NCBI RefSeq assembly: GCF_016906535.1
Contig: NC_057378.1
Coordinates: 806,001-870,000 of the forward strand
Source of the DNA: Rhizoctonia solani
Taxonomy: Eukaryota; Basidiomycota; Agaricomycetes; Cantharellales; Ceratobasidiaceae
Length of the DNA: 64,000 nt
Direction of reading: 5' to 3'
Both the position numbers and the translations under genes were made by a program. Shown here piece by piece: positions 43,201 to 54,846 of this stretch (positions are counted from its first letter, which is position 1; each line of letters opens with the position of its first letter). Under the pieces are notes generated by a model. The model was given only the letters and a program-made list of their open reading frames with translations, searched no databases and had not been told where the DNA came from.

Positions 43201-45641
43201 TCCAGCATCCTTAATGCGATTCCGTTTGTAATGAAAGCCAATCTCGTATTTCGCGTTATATTACTTTCCAACCTGACTGAGTATCCGATCAAACTTGACA
43301 TGGTGCCGACGGCGTTTGGGGGCTCCCCCAGTTCTCGACTGACACGCTGAGCTAGAGATATGGCCGAAATCCGACGTGGTTCACTGCAGTAAATTCGGCA
43401 AGGGAGCCCATGGGACAGCTGGTCTTCCATTATGTATGCGGGGAGTTGAGTTGATTTTCCGCACCCTGTCTCACCACTAAGAACTATAACTTGGTTGTCT
43501 CGAAGAGATTGTATAATTTGAGAACGAAAGAGGCAATAGGAAGGTCGTTTCTCTGGCGGTATATCAGTAACAGCTCGATAGAGGAAAAGATGAAACGTCA
43601 TTATACCTTTTGCAGCATTTCCTGGTATGCAGGTGACGCTCGGCGTGCTTCAAAGTCATTCCGCAGGCTCGGCACTTCTCTAAGTGGTGCTTTGGACTTC
43701 GTAGCTGAAGAAAAATCTTGAGCAGTGGATGTGGCCGACTTTACCGTTTGATTCATCTGGGACAAAACATAATCATCGATGATAGGGTAGCAGCTGGGAG
43801 TATTTACCTTGTATGTACCAGGTGGTGCAAGCTTGGGTTCAAGGATAGTCCGAAGGGTAGCCCAAACTTTCCTGTTTGTCTCGTCTTCCTCGTACTTCCG
43901 ACGGGTCTCAAATTCCCTCCATAAACTCTGTGCACTCGGTGGTAGGGACCTAATGCTACTTGGCTGTACTGGAACTATCGTTGAACGGAGTCCAATAAAC
44001 CCAGCTCTAACAGGCGAAGAGAGCGAATGTAGAGCCAAGAGTGCGGCGTACTCTTCGGCTTGTGTCAGAGTCGGACAGGCATCGGGTATGATCCACTCTT
44101 GTCCAGGTTTGGAGCGCCAGCGAACCTGAACGGCTGCCCGAGCGACTCGCGTCACGCCTCCAATAGGGCGATATGATACGAGTGCATAGCTGTCTAGTTT
44201 CATATTCTTTCAAGAGGGATTTGGGTGTCGCTTGGTTCCAAGATTTTGGGAATTCAAGAGGGTGAACTCTGACAATATCACCCGCTGCTGTAGTTACTTC
44301 TGTCGGCATTTCATCCAACATGTGTCCAAAGAAGCCGCCTTCATCAGAGTCAGAATGTTGGTCGATTAAGTTTGTCCCGACCGGAGTAGAATCTGCGGGT
44401 TTCTCTAAAAGGCTGGATTCCTTAGGAGCTTCTTCTATATCTGTGCCTTTGGCAGGAAGAGCCGCTTTCGGTGCCTTCAACGAACGCTTTAGTTCGTCAT
44501 CCTCTGCTACTTTCCTCAGCTGTTGGAAAGAGTACTCCGCATGTTTCTTTCGGAATTCGTAGTCACTCTCCAAAGTTCTAATCTCGCTTCCAATTTCTGG
44601 ACTTTGGGATCGCTGGGATTGAGTTTGAAGGACTTTGGTTTTCCAAATTTGAGCATATGCAATTGAACTTTTGTGCGTGCCCATTTTGTATTGACATCTA
44701 CTTCAAGGGATCCATCCGAGTCCGAGTCCGAAAGAGAGACGTCAGCAGCAGGAGTAGCCAATCGAGTAGGATGTTGGCAGGTCTAGTCGCAGGTGCGCTG
44801 GGAGCCGGTTGGGGAGCTGGTTGAGGAATTTCGGTGGCGCCATAAGGGGGCAATATTTCTGATCCTCCGTTATTTAATCCTGCCTAAAGAATTAGCTTTC
44901 AATGAGTGTTTAACTGAGGAACCAGAACCGACGATTGTCAAAATCCAATTCGTTCTCATCGCAATTTAAAACCAGCTTGGGGTGTTATGAAAAACTGTAC
45001 AATACCAGAAACCAAAGAGAAACATACCCACTCAATCGCCGAGTCTATGTCAATGTCTGGGATTACCTTTAAGCATTCTTCGATAATCTTCTCCGTGAGA
45101 CCAAGCCCTCGAAGTGTTCCATAGACAACCGCGAGTCGAGGCAAGACTTTAACTTCTGGTTCTTGGATCACTGTAAAATATAAAATAATGAACCAGGTGG
45201 ATTGTTTACCACATACATCTGGAGCTAGGTTCCACTGCTCTGATTAATTCAAGGATTCGATCCCTGATGGAGGGATCGATATCGAGTCGCGGTAAAGTCT
45301 TGGACGCTCGGCTATCTTGTTCCAATGCCTAAACCCATAATCAAGAGGGATCGCTACTCATGACATGTGCTCACCTTGATAACTCTTAGTGCCTCCCTCT
45401 CCGCTTTGGCCTGCTGTTGGTCAACCAGTAACTGTAAAGACTCGATCTCTGCTCGGTCTATGTCATATTCTTCATCGACTTTCTGAGTTTCTTCCGGTAT
45501 CTTTGAGTCTTGTTTTTGAGACTCGATCTCTGCCTCTTGTTCTTCTTCTTCTGGAGGTTTCTCTGTAACCTTCTTTGCTATGGAAGTCGTTGCAACCTGT
45601 CGGGCAACGGGCTTGAGACTCAGCTTTTTCTTCTTAGCCAT
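40292..45641 (-). CDS. DEAH-box RNA helicase, DHX29/DHX57-like
   Basis: This is a large DExH helicase. On the minus strand it begins [15 protein letters not shown] (45641) with a Lys/Glu-rich coiled region, a UBA-like segment [20 protein letters not shown] (about 45090), an AQAENY-like double-stranded-RNA-binding-type region ([18 protein letters not shown], about 44060), then helicase motifs: [15 protein letters not shown] (about 43470), Ia [23 protein letters not shown] (about 43080), [13 protein letters not shown] (about 42410), [14 protein letters not shown] (about 41930), the HA2 region ([20 protein letters not shown], about 41680) and an OB-fold ([20 protein letters not shown], about 40890). 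It ends SPIAD, stop 40292. About 1,400 residues and many short introns. The N-terminal UBA plus RNA-binding layout matches DHX29/DHX57/YLR419W-type proteins, linked to translation initiation on structured 5' leaders; the exact orthologue is uncertain. Confidence 0.9.
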
Positions 45642-46343
45642 GCGATAATAATTGTTTTTTGCTATCAATAGGCCAACCTAGTTAGATTAACAGATATGGA
45701 ATGTTCTGCGATGCCGTCCGCGGTAGTCCCTGTGCGGTAGTTGCAACTCGAAAAAAGGAATCATGGCGTTTAGCCACTTGATTACGTAACCTACGCTGCG
45801 ATGTTAGACCAGTCACTAAGCCTCTATATCGGTTCCTAGACGGCTCCTAGATATGGAATATGTTTGTTCACTCGAGTTCTCTTTATATAGTTATACTACC
45901 TTTTCATCACGTCATGCAATCGAGTTAGAGGCTTAAGGCTATGAACCAATATCTTGGCGAAATGGAACAACGCATATATACGCGCGAACAAATCGGTACT
46001 ATGAACGAGTGGGGCAAAATTCGAGCCGCATCAAGAACCGTTTGAGCCTGCTAGATCATCGGTTAGACCAATTTGACTAACCTTTTGAGCAACTTGGGTA
46101 GCGCTTCAGTCGATCAATTAGACCCAAATGTGGTAAGTCATGGATATCAGACTCGATTGATACATGGGTTCCAAAGAACCCGAATACAGTAGCGATTGTC
46201 TACTGCTTGAGAGATCTTTCAACCAGAATCTTCGAATTACAAGGCTGTTTGATGTTCTTTATAACAGATCTCATGCGACTATTCCCGTTCATAAGATCTA
46301 ACTGCAAATGAACTTCGAAACACCTAACATGATGCAAGCCCCA
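45642..46343. other. Helicase promoter region
   Basis: About 700 bp between the helicase start and the 3' end of the HyuB gene, both minus strand. No gene seen; short related phrases with CAATTTGAC and CAATTAGAC at about 46070-46125 do not form a clear repeat. Confidence 0.4.
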
Positions 46344-48617
46344 TTAGAATTCCAACTGCTGGGCCGCCCGATCCGCCAAACTACCCCTTGCAGCCCATTC
46401 CACCTTCTCACCCGGTGCCAACCACTGTTCCTTCAGTTCGCTCCCCCCTTCCTTGGGTTCTCCCCATCCACCTCCTCCAGGGGTGTGAATCACCAAATGA
46501 TCGCCCTTTCCCATGAATACAGTAGCCTTCCCTCCGATATTAATCATCCGCGGACCAGGTTTTTCTTCTTCGCCTGCTTCAAGAGTCGGGAGATCGTACT
46601 CTTCTCGTGGCTGTTTGATCCATATGTTTTGCCCGCATGCACCAGGTCCACCGCCGGCCATTCCGTAAGGATGAAGTACCCGGCGCTGGGTGATATCTCA
46701 CTTAAAACATAGCATCGTGATGATATACAAAAAAATGCGTACCTCTGATAGAATGGAAACTTGCATTTCGTGCAGGAATTCGATGTCCCTAATAACGCCG
46801 TCTCCGCCTATGAACTCTCCAATCCCACCAGAGCCCTTGCGCAGCGAAAACTCATGCAACAGAACGGGGTAGCGGCGTTCGAGAATTTCGACATCCCCGA
46901 TACGAGTGTTAGTTATGTGCGTGTGAATACCAGATGTGCCGTGCCATCCGGGGCCTGCACCTGAGCCACCAGCAATAGTCTACGCGGCAAGGAGGAAAGG
47001 ATAAATAAACGATTAAGACGATATAAAAGGTTGTATGCGTACTTCGTAGTACCCCCATCCTTGCTGGACTTTGCCTTCCTTATCTTTTCCACCAACCCCA
47101 AACGTCAAGTTACTTTTGAGGGGGACAAGTCTGTTAGGGTTTTTCGGGTATCAGATATTAGAGCAATCTTACTTTGTGCACCCCTGGCTCGCCGCACAAG
47201 CGCTAAATGCCTTTAAGACAACGTCTACGATGCGCTGAGAGGTCAAAACATTCCCTGCACATACAGCTGCAGTTCTCGAGGGATGCAAGAAGGACAAATC
47301 GGGAATTTTGACTTTACCAGGAAGGCTTCCATTAGTATATACGTTTTTAAAAGAAGTCAAAGACCTACTTTTAATAGGGACTAGACAACCAGCATTGAGA
47401 GGGATATCGACATCCAGCATCGAACGCATGCAGTAGATCACCGCGCTGTGAACAACAGAGATTGGAGCGTTGAGGTTTCCTCGGATTTCAGGACCAGTGC
47501 CTTCAAAGTCAAACAAAGCGCTTCCAGACTCTTCGTCGATTTCAATACGGAGGTTCATCTACTGGGTTGTTAGGTAAGAGACCAAGGAGAGGGATTTTGC
47601 CTTACAGGCGATCCATCGTCCAAATAGTCCCGGGCCTCGAGCTTGTTCCCGTGTTTCTTTGCGAAGCTTCTTAGTAGGTTTCGAACGGATTGTTCAGCAT
47701 TGTTACGAATGTGAAGCATGTATTCGTGTACGGTTTTAAGACCGTATTCCTTGATTACTATCACATCAAAAGATTAGTCGATTATACAACAAAGTAAGAA
47801 AGTAAACTTGCGAGCGTGTATAAGTTGAATTCCTTTATGGTTTGCCGCAATTTGCTAATACAGAACCTATGCGTCAGCTACACAGGTGCCCTCTTGAAAG
47901 ATTGACATACCGCCTTCAAATCACTCTCTACATCTCTAATGTTCCTACAACCTGAGCTCCCAGGGTATCTTGCTGGTCTCTCACATAGCAGTTCCCTTAA
48001 TCCATCTTGATCATACACTCCATCGTTCACAATCTTGAAACTCGTTATTTCGGCACCCTCGTCAAAGATGGAAACCGAAGTTGGAGGCATACTGCCGGGT
48101 AGAATTCCACCAACGTCGGCATGATGTCCTCGCGAAGCGGTGAAGAATATGACTTCTCCCGAGGATTCATCAAAGACAGGCGAAATGATTGTTATATCTG
48201 GCAAGTGTCTGCTTGGAGTTAATAGACACAGGAAATAGAAAGGTAAGACTTACGAGCCTCCGGCGCTGGGCGAATTAGACATCAATACATCTCCAGGTTT
48301 AAGATTCTTTCCGTGTACTTTCATTTGGTACTTGACCGCGCTTTCCAGGTAGGTCATTTTGGTTAAATGCACTATGAGTATTGGACTACGGCAACTTACA
48401 AACTCATAGCCCCCAAATGAATAGGAATGAACGGCGCATTCGCGACCAAGTCTCCATCAGGCGCAAAGAGAGCACAAGAAAAGTCTAATCTTTCTTTAAT
48501 ATTTGTGCTAATTGCCGTTTGTTGAAGCATACGGCCCATAGCCTCCGCCACGCCCATGAACCGATTTGCAAAGAGTGTGAGAGTGATTGGATCCGGTCCT
48601 TTGCTAGTGTCAGGCAT
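46344..48617 (-). CDS. 5-oxoprolinase, HyuB-type half (separate gene)
   Basis: This is the C-terminal hydantoinase-B half of ATP-dependent 5-oxoprolinase. On the minus strand from 48617 it begins [20 protein letters not shown], then [64 protein letters not shown] (about 48270-48190), [20 protein letters not shown] (about 48140), [34 protein letters not shown] (about 47500), [19 protein letters not shown] (about 47180), [20 protein letters not shown] (about 46960), [17 protein letters not shown] and [11 protein letters not shown] near the end, stop 46344. Each block is characteristic of the HyuB family. The N-terminus matches the point just after the linker in fused fungal enzymes, and it has its own ATG and upstream region. 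Frames are mostly intact across about eight introns. See the HyuA half at 36139-39028. Confidence 0.92.
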
Positions 48618-49282
48618 GTTTGAATCTACGAGCCGGATGAATATAGGGATAAATCGGCTTGTGGTGGGCGAGAGAAAGATGATATCAATGGTTTCATGCG
48701 CGATGTCATGTGATCGGGATTGCTATAAGGCTCGATTCGCTAATATTAATTGCTTCAATTAGGTGCCAAGTTGAAGCAACCTGATCATGGGTGGAACTGG
48801 GACAGTGGCCATCTATATAGTACACAATTGAAGCGAGTACGGCGGTCTTTATGCGAAAAGGTATAGGGATTGGAATATGATACCTGATACGCGAGTACCC
48901 GATCGCGAACTGCCCTTGAACTCATGTTCGAATTAAAACGACTTAAAAGTCTAAGAGGGTGGAGTGTCTAGATAGTACTTTTATCGAATGGATGAGAAAG
49001 AGATATTCTGGCGATTAGATATCTATCGAGGGACTCTGGATGTGCGGCAATGTTGGTGATATAAGGTTTCTAGCAGTGTACTTTGCTTTGCGATGCATCC
49101 AAAAAACTCATAGACAGTGTCTCGGAGGTTCGAAATTGGATAACGTACCAAAATTCTCAGTCCCCTCCCCGGTGGGACCCATGGCTCACAACCATCTCAC
49201 ACATCAGCCCATGTCTTAATTGATCACAAGGCCAGATTTTAGCTCCATTGGTATTTTTCTCTACCACACATCGAATCTGGTT
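48618..49282. other. HyuB promoter region
   Basis: About 660 bp upstream of the minus-strand HyuB gene and downstream of the complex I subunit gene. No gene seen. Confidence 0.4.
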
Positions 49283-49611
49283 CTACTGGGGATCATCGTA
49301 CCCTGTAACAGTCGACCTCGCCCGATTGGGTACTATTGTAGTACATTAGCTCGCTATTTATAAATTAAAGGACCGAACTTACAAGGATAGCTGGTAGGAA
49401 TTCTCTCATCAGGTACCCATCCGAATCTCCTCCGTACAGGCGGGACAACAACAACAGCCAAAGGTCCCGCTGCGCCAATCGCAATCGACCACACGATCGT
49501 CGGGTTTTCGTGTGCTTGGTGTCGCTATAGAGTTCAAATTAGGTTCTACAAGTCATCGATAAAGATTATGCGTGTTCACCAAGTAACGAAAGTGTTGGTC
49601 ACAAACGACAT
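49283..49611 (-). CDS. NADH:ubiquinone oxidoreductase 9.5-kDa subunit
   Basis: This is a small accessory subunit of fungal mitochondrial complex I. The three minus-strand exons are MSFVTNTFVTW (49611-49580), then after a 55-bp intron HQAHENPTIVWSIAIGAAGP and VRRRFGWVPDERIPTSYP with a single hydrophobic membrane segment between, then after a second intron ending at 49333 LPNRARSTVTGYDDPQ with a stop at 49283. The pattern AHENP, a short membrane helix, VPPVRRxFG, IPTSYPLPxR and VTGYxDP matches the fungal 9.5-kDa subunit as I know it. Length is about 75 residues, normal for the family. The three exons have clean splice sites and frames, except for a possible one-base gap near the VVVPP stretch. 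Confidence 0.85.
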
Positions 49612-49762
49612 TTTGGTATGGGCAGTGTGAGATTGGTCGACTGTAAGAATTGGTGTCTGCAAATCAGGGTCCACACACATAAGCGCCGAGACGCATGTAT
49701 TCTCTGTCCATGCGTATACAAGATAATAAAATTCACAACAAAAAACGACTGTTCCAGTACTA

Positions 49763-52243
49763 CTATCGTCGCTTAGCACCCTTTCCTCCCCTCGCCGCTT
49801 TTAACTGTAATGAAACCGCAGCCTTTGAACCTGGTGCCTTGGGAGTCTTGCGATCCCGGTTTCGGTTCTTGACGTTTGCAGTAGTAAAGAAATTCGTCGC
49901 TTTTTTCTTATTTGTAGTCATTCTTGGGTCTTTCTTGCGGACTGGATTATCCGAATCTTTTTCTTCGTGCGCTGGAGCGGGAGCTAACATGAATGTATTA
50001 GACTGGACTTCGAGCATATAATAAAGAGACGAACCTTTGCCCTTGCCCTTATTCTTCTGCGGTGCTGGAGCTTTCTCTAGTTCACTAGCTTCAGACTCAG
50101 ACTCAGACTCAGCTGCATGAGCAGGCGCTTCAGTCGGGAAAACGTCTTCCCAAGCTAACTCCGCTTCATCTTCCTCTTCACTCTCTTCACTCTCTTCCTC
50201 CTCTTCACTTTCTTCTTCGTCTTCCTCTTCTTCGCCCTCGGCATCAACAGAGCCCTCTCCATCCGCATCCTCCTCATCTTCCTCCTGAGGATGGTCGCCT
50301 CCTGCCCTCTTAACATCCGCATCCTCTCCCTCAAAGGCATTCCTAACCAAGATCCCTCCAACCTTTTGCTCCACGCCCGGACACCCGCCTTTTCACCCGT
50401 TCGCACCTTCAGCCTGCTCTTTTCCTCCTTCCCCTCTTCCCTCGGGGCATCCGCATCGGGGGGTCGAACAAAGAACGGAATCTTGCCCCGGATCCAATCG
50501 TTCAACACCATCTTCGCAATCGTCTCCCGATCCGGTTCTCCACCCTTTAATAGCTTTCCCGATTTCCGAGCGAGCGCATCGAGAAATTCGTCGGCGTCCC
50601 ATTTGGGCTCGTGTTTCTTCCCTTCGACTTTTTCTTCCTCGGTGGCGGTATCACGAAGATGGACATCATACGTTCGCTCCAGATAAACGGTGCGTACACG
50701 ATCTAAAAGAGCTGGGATATGTTCCGAGGGAGTGGGCAGATTCTCGACGCGGACAACGCCCTTGAGTACTGTGTCTGTTTGCGAATCTTTGGCAGAGACT
50801 GGGACGATACCGGGACAGTCGATGAGGTAAATCCGGCGCATGAGTGTGATGTATTGCCACACCTGAGAGCTATATGAGCGTTATTAGGGCGCACGCTCGA
50901 AGTCGGACGTACTTTGGTTTCCCCCGGGATAGGTGCCACCCTGCATACTCGTCCCTTTTTCAGGCAGTTGATGACAGAGGATTTGCCAACATTTGGATAA
51001 CCGATAAACCCAACGGAAATCTGTTTCTTGTCCGAGTGCAGGTTGAGAATTGGCGAAGGAGTTGAATGAGAGAGCCTGTTCAAGACATTCAGATAAGCAT
51101 AACCGCGATTAGACGGAGCAAGGTCCGACTGACCTTTGCCAAAAGAGTGTGTGAGGCTTGCGTGAAAGGCGAGTGTAGGGTATGTTTTGGACAAAAGGGA
51201 TACGTATCTTGCCTGGTAATGCATTTAAACGAGGAACATTCAGATGAAGGAATGTACCTACCGTCACCCAGGTGGGCACCAAATCACATTTATTGAGAAG
51301 CAAAACCACTTGTTTATGTGACTTTTCTTTTCGCAGGTAGTCCGTAACGGATCTGTACGCCCGGTTAGCTCCAAAACATCAGATCATAGGAGTATTACCC
51401 ACTTGCACATAGTCCCCAATGGGTCTCTCGCATCCAAAACATGAATAACCACATCGCTACTATCCAATACCTTGTACAACTCTCCGTAAATTCGTCGCGA
51501 AGTCCCTTTGGCATATATAGGCTCTTGGTATATCCCATGCGTAGCTTCGTCCGCTTCAACATCTGCTTCGATGTATGGTATGGTGGCCAGAACAGGGAGT
51601 TCGGATGCTTCAGCTGTTCCTTCTGCGGGTCCGTCTGCACTAGCAATCGCCAAGTCCTGGAAAGATGCAATGGATGCGTCTAAGCGGGGCCGTTTTCGCT
51701 GAGCTTTGGGGCCGAATGTATCGCCGAATGGTTCGGTGTCTACTATTTGAGGGCGCTATGAATACCATCCAATTAATTAGAGTCAAAACGAATAAAAGTG
51801 GTCAAGTGAATGCACCTTGGTTCCCTTGGCCGCATCATCCAAGAGTGCCATCGGTAGCTTGTTCCTCTTCAATAAGACCGAATATGGATCATCCTTTTTC
51901 TCCGCCAAAGACGTTCTAAAGTGATCCAGGGCATTCTGGGATATGACCCTCGTATTTCCTTTCCTCTCTATTAGCTATAGGTTCCCAATTAATGAGCGCA
52001 ATACTCACCAAACCATCTCCTATCAGGCTGTACTCTTCCCGGCTTAGTCTCATCCTCTCCCTTTTGAAACGCAGCAGCCTTGATGATCTTGCCGTCTCGG
52101 TCTCGCACGGCTTTACCACCGTTGAGCATCTTGACCCGTGCTGCAGACTTGGCATCTCGGTAGAAGTTTTCTCCCTTGACACGCTTCAACGTCATTTTCT
52201 TGTCCCCCGACTGGGGACTTTTCTTTGGTTTCGTAGGTGCCAT
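49763..52243 (-). CDS. NOG2: Nucleolar GTPase Nog2/Nug2 (60S ribosome assembly)
   Basis: Nog2 is a circularly permuted GTPase that binds pre-60S particles in the nucleus and leaves before export. Minus-strand start [20 protein letters not shown] (52243), then [40 protein letters not shown] (about 51480), [10 protein letters not shown]4 [14 protein letters not shown] (about 51290), LTHSFGKG, G1 [18 protein letters not shown] (about 51010), [13 protein letters not shown] and G3 [10 protein letters not shown] (about 50830). G4 preceding G1 and G3 is the permuted order of the YlqF/YawG family. After [11 protein letters not shown] the C-terminus is a long acidic Glu/Ser/Asp tract (about 50150-50280) and a basic end KGAKRR, stop 49763. 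One frame shift (about 50385) separates the catalytic part from the acidic tail in this assembly; both frames continue the same protein, so a missing base is likely. Confidence 0.96.
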
Positions 52244-52795
52244 TTGGGGTCGGGGTGAGCGAGGTCAAAATTTGGAAGTATTGGTCATGTGGTGATCGGC
52301 GGTGTATTTCAAATTAGAGATGATGAGCCCTGGTTCGATTGATATAGTAGACATGTCCGTCGCATATGAGTCTTGGTAGACGTCGACCCTTCGCAACTAT
52401 AGATTAAAATTCCAGCTTTTATTCATGATATTGATCATTCGCGCTTATTGATCCTTATGATTCTCGTCCAATGGAAGAGCACTTAATATAGTCATCTCCA
52501 TAGGTCTGCTGCTGCTCACTGAAATGTTGGCGCCCCTTGCTCTGCACATTCTAGGCCTTTGATAGCACTGAAGGTGCCTGTAGTCCGTTAGCGAACAGTC
52601 TCCCCGGTTCGGCCCGACTGCATACATTCGGCACAAATAGATCCCGCTGGTCATATTATTTGGTTTGTTTTTCGAGCAAATTTCTGGTCATGGTATAAAT
52701 AGCAGAGAGAGAATGAGTGGGGCTCTCTAAACTGCACCACGACAACCAGCGACAGCGCCCATCATCACACTTCATCTCATCGATACTCGCACAAC
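52244..52795. promoter_or_regulatory. Divergent promoter of NOG2 and unknown plus-strand gene
   Basis: 552 bp between divergent start codons. On the plus strand a TATAAATA box at 52694-52701 lies about 95 bp before the ATG at 52796, followed by AC/CT-rich leader sequence, so this start is well supported. No TATA box was seen in the NOG2 direction. Confidence 0.55.
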
Positions 52796-53617
52796 ATGGT
52801 TCTTTCCAACGTAAGCACCCAAGTCTTCGAGGTAAGATTTCTACTTGTTTTTTTCCATACGATGATGGATGCTCAATATTAACTTAGGGCTCCATTGATC
52901 CTTATGATCCTGAATATCACTGGGGCGGAGTTGTAAGTCTCCTTCGCAATCACTTGGCTTTTGTTAGACGTTAATCATATTTGCAGAGTATCTACCCCGA
53001 AGGGCCGATTCCAACCCAAATCGAGTACCCTGGTCTACCAGCGGGAACGACTCTCCCACCCGGTATTCCAATTCACCTCGACCATTTCGTCACACCCGCT
53101 CCTCCACATCTCGCTCATACACCACTCGAATGTCCCGGCGCACCAAGGCCGGACAAAAAGCCCATGAAGTCAAGTGCAGTGGAGGTTACCGTACGTCTCA
53201 ACCATATTCTTCATATTTAATCGACCTGACACCTTGCTTTAGCCACTCGGATCTACTTCGAGACCAAAGTATCATAGTGGGCTCTACGGACTCCATCGTC
53301 GCCTACCTTCTTCCCGTCCGACATTCGTATATGCGTACCAATGTGTGGAAGGTGGACGCTGGGATCATCTTCCCGAAAGCCTTCGCCCAATGGAACAGAA
53401 CCTCAGGGTACAAGCTCAAAGCCTCGATATAGCTTCGGAAGAGGCTTGCGAACCCGAAGTGGAGGTAGTGGAATTGCGGGTCTCACGTCCCCGGTATGAT
53501 TCAAGTACCAATCGTCCTACGGGGGACGAGAAACGGCTAAATACGAATCGGCATCTGAACAGGGCACTGCAGAATTTTCGAGTGCAGTTTGGACAGATGG
53601 AGGAGAATGGTTGCTGA
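52796..53617 (+). CDS. Unknown protein, proline-rich
   Basis: I do not recognise this family. It starts MVLSNVSTQVFE at 52796, behind a good TATA box, with small exons: GSIDPYDPEYHWGG (52889-52933), then SIYPEGPIPTQIEYPGLPAG and a proline-rich stretch ending PAPPHLAHTPLECPGAPRPD (52987-53190), then PLGSTSRPKYHSGLYGLHRR (about 53242) and a hydrophilic C-terminal part with EACEPEVEVVELRVSRPRYD, RHLNRALQNFRVQFGQME and a stop at 53617. Length is about 220 residues. No signal peptide or membrane segment. The last exon joins with a change of frame near 53325, probably one missing base or a missed intron. Proline-rich segments suggest a disordered scaffold-like protein, which is inference. Confidence 0.55.
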
Positions 53618-53870
53618 AAGAGGTCTCTTATTCACGTGCATTGGGGAGTGTACTTTTGTGTAGAAAGTCTGATTATCACTAGAACAATAGAATATGATAG
53701 AGACAAGCCAACCGTGGCTCATGGATTGGTTGGCGCAAGGTTGATTACAAAACTTCGAGCAAACCTAAGGAGAGTCATAGTGCAGTATTTGAATACGCGC
53801 CTAAAAAATTATATTCACTCCAAAGAGTAATTCTACGTGAAAATTCAAAGGGAACTATGTACAATTAGGA

Positions 53871-54651
53871 TCATTTTTCCCAAGGGACCCCAATATACTT
53901 GGCAACTAATTTTGATCTCTCCTCGGTGTCGATGGGAATTTGGCTTCCAAGCACCCCATATCCATTCAGAAGAATTGCGAGGCGTACCCCTGGGAGTTGT
54001 ATATTAATGACAATAGGAGGCCAATGCAAAGACCACGGCTCACCTGAGAGCGTCTTGAATTCCCCAAAGGTAACTGGGAACTCAGCACCTGGCATACTTC
54101 CATTACGATATGGAACAACTTCCAACTGGGACTGGTCTTTTGACACATTCGAGTTGGCAGCCCTGGCATAGCATGTAAGATTACTATTATATTCTTCAGT
54201 TGATGTTACGCAAAGCAGCGTTAAAGAATATGCTTACTTTATGGGCAGCTGATGGTTGACGTTGTTGGAAAGCTCTGCAAAATGGGTCTCCAGTTCTTTG
54301 AGATTAACTCCTACTTGTTTCAAATCGACCTCCATCTTTTCCATACGGGCGTCCATCTTTTCCATACGGGCGTCCATCTTTTCCATACGGGCGTCCATCT
54401 TTTCCATACGGGCGTCCATCTTTTCCATACGAGTATCCATCTTTTCCATACGATCATCCATCTTTTCCATACGATCATCCATCTTGTCCATACGGGCGTT
54501 CATGTTTTTCACATCTCCATTCATTTCCTGCATCTGCTTGCGGCCAGCATGAGTGTGTGAACTGAGTAAATTCTAACAAGAAGTAACTGACCATCCGATG
54601 GATGTCCCGAATGAGCTCTCCCACTGGCTCACTTTGATCAACTGGATTCAT
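53871..54651 (-). CDS. Coiled-coil heptad-repeat protein (Mug135-like C-terminal region?)
   Basis: The minus strand starts MNPVDQSEPVGELIRDIHRM (54651; an upstream in-frame ATG at 54846 is possible). After an intron it continues QMQEMNGDVKNM, then eight consecutive heptads of the form RMEKMDA (54331-54503), VDLKQVGVNLKELETHFAEL, an intron, and a globular-looking C-terminal exon (SQLEVVPYRNGSMPGAEFPV, LAILLNGYGVLG, DTEERSKLVAKYIGVP) ending at the stop at 53871. The a/d positions of the heptads are Met, predicting a Met-core coiled coil. The C-terminal block resembles the fungal Mug135-like C-terminal domain as I remember it; this is a moderate guess. Function is unknown. Confidence 0.6.
54331..54503 (-). 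repeat. 21-bp minisatellite encoding RMEKMDA heptads
   Basis: Eight tandem copies of a 21-bp unit (on the plus strand CATCTTTTCCATACGGGCGT plus one base), with the four central copies identical and the outer ones drifting (D, T or V in the last heptad position). The 21-bp period equals seven codons, so unit gain or loss keeps frame. This is coding DNA, not a CRISPR array: there are no spacers. Confidence 0.93.
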
Positions 54652-54846
54652 TACTGGAGGGGATGGTGGGTCGATAGCCTGAGGGTTACCATCAAGAGCC
54701 ACTTGAATTATGTGACTTACTGTAGCAGAAGTATAATTCGAGAGAAGGTTAACTAAGACAGACAGAGGTAGTAGGTCGTGGAGGAAAGTGGGATGAGTTG
54801 GAGAGCACGGAGGGGGTGAGCGGATTAAATACCTTTTGGGAGTCAA

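Noticed and set aside
54331..54503. Regular 21-bp repeats as a possible CRISPR array
   Set aside because: Repeats are contiguous without spacers, encode in-frame heptads, and the genome is eukaryotic.
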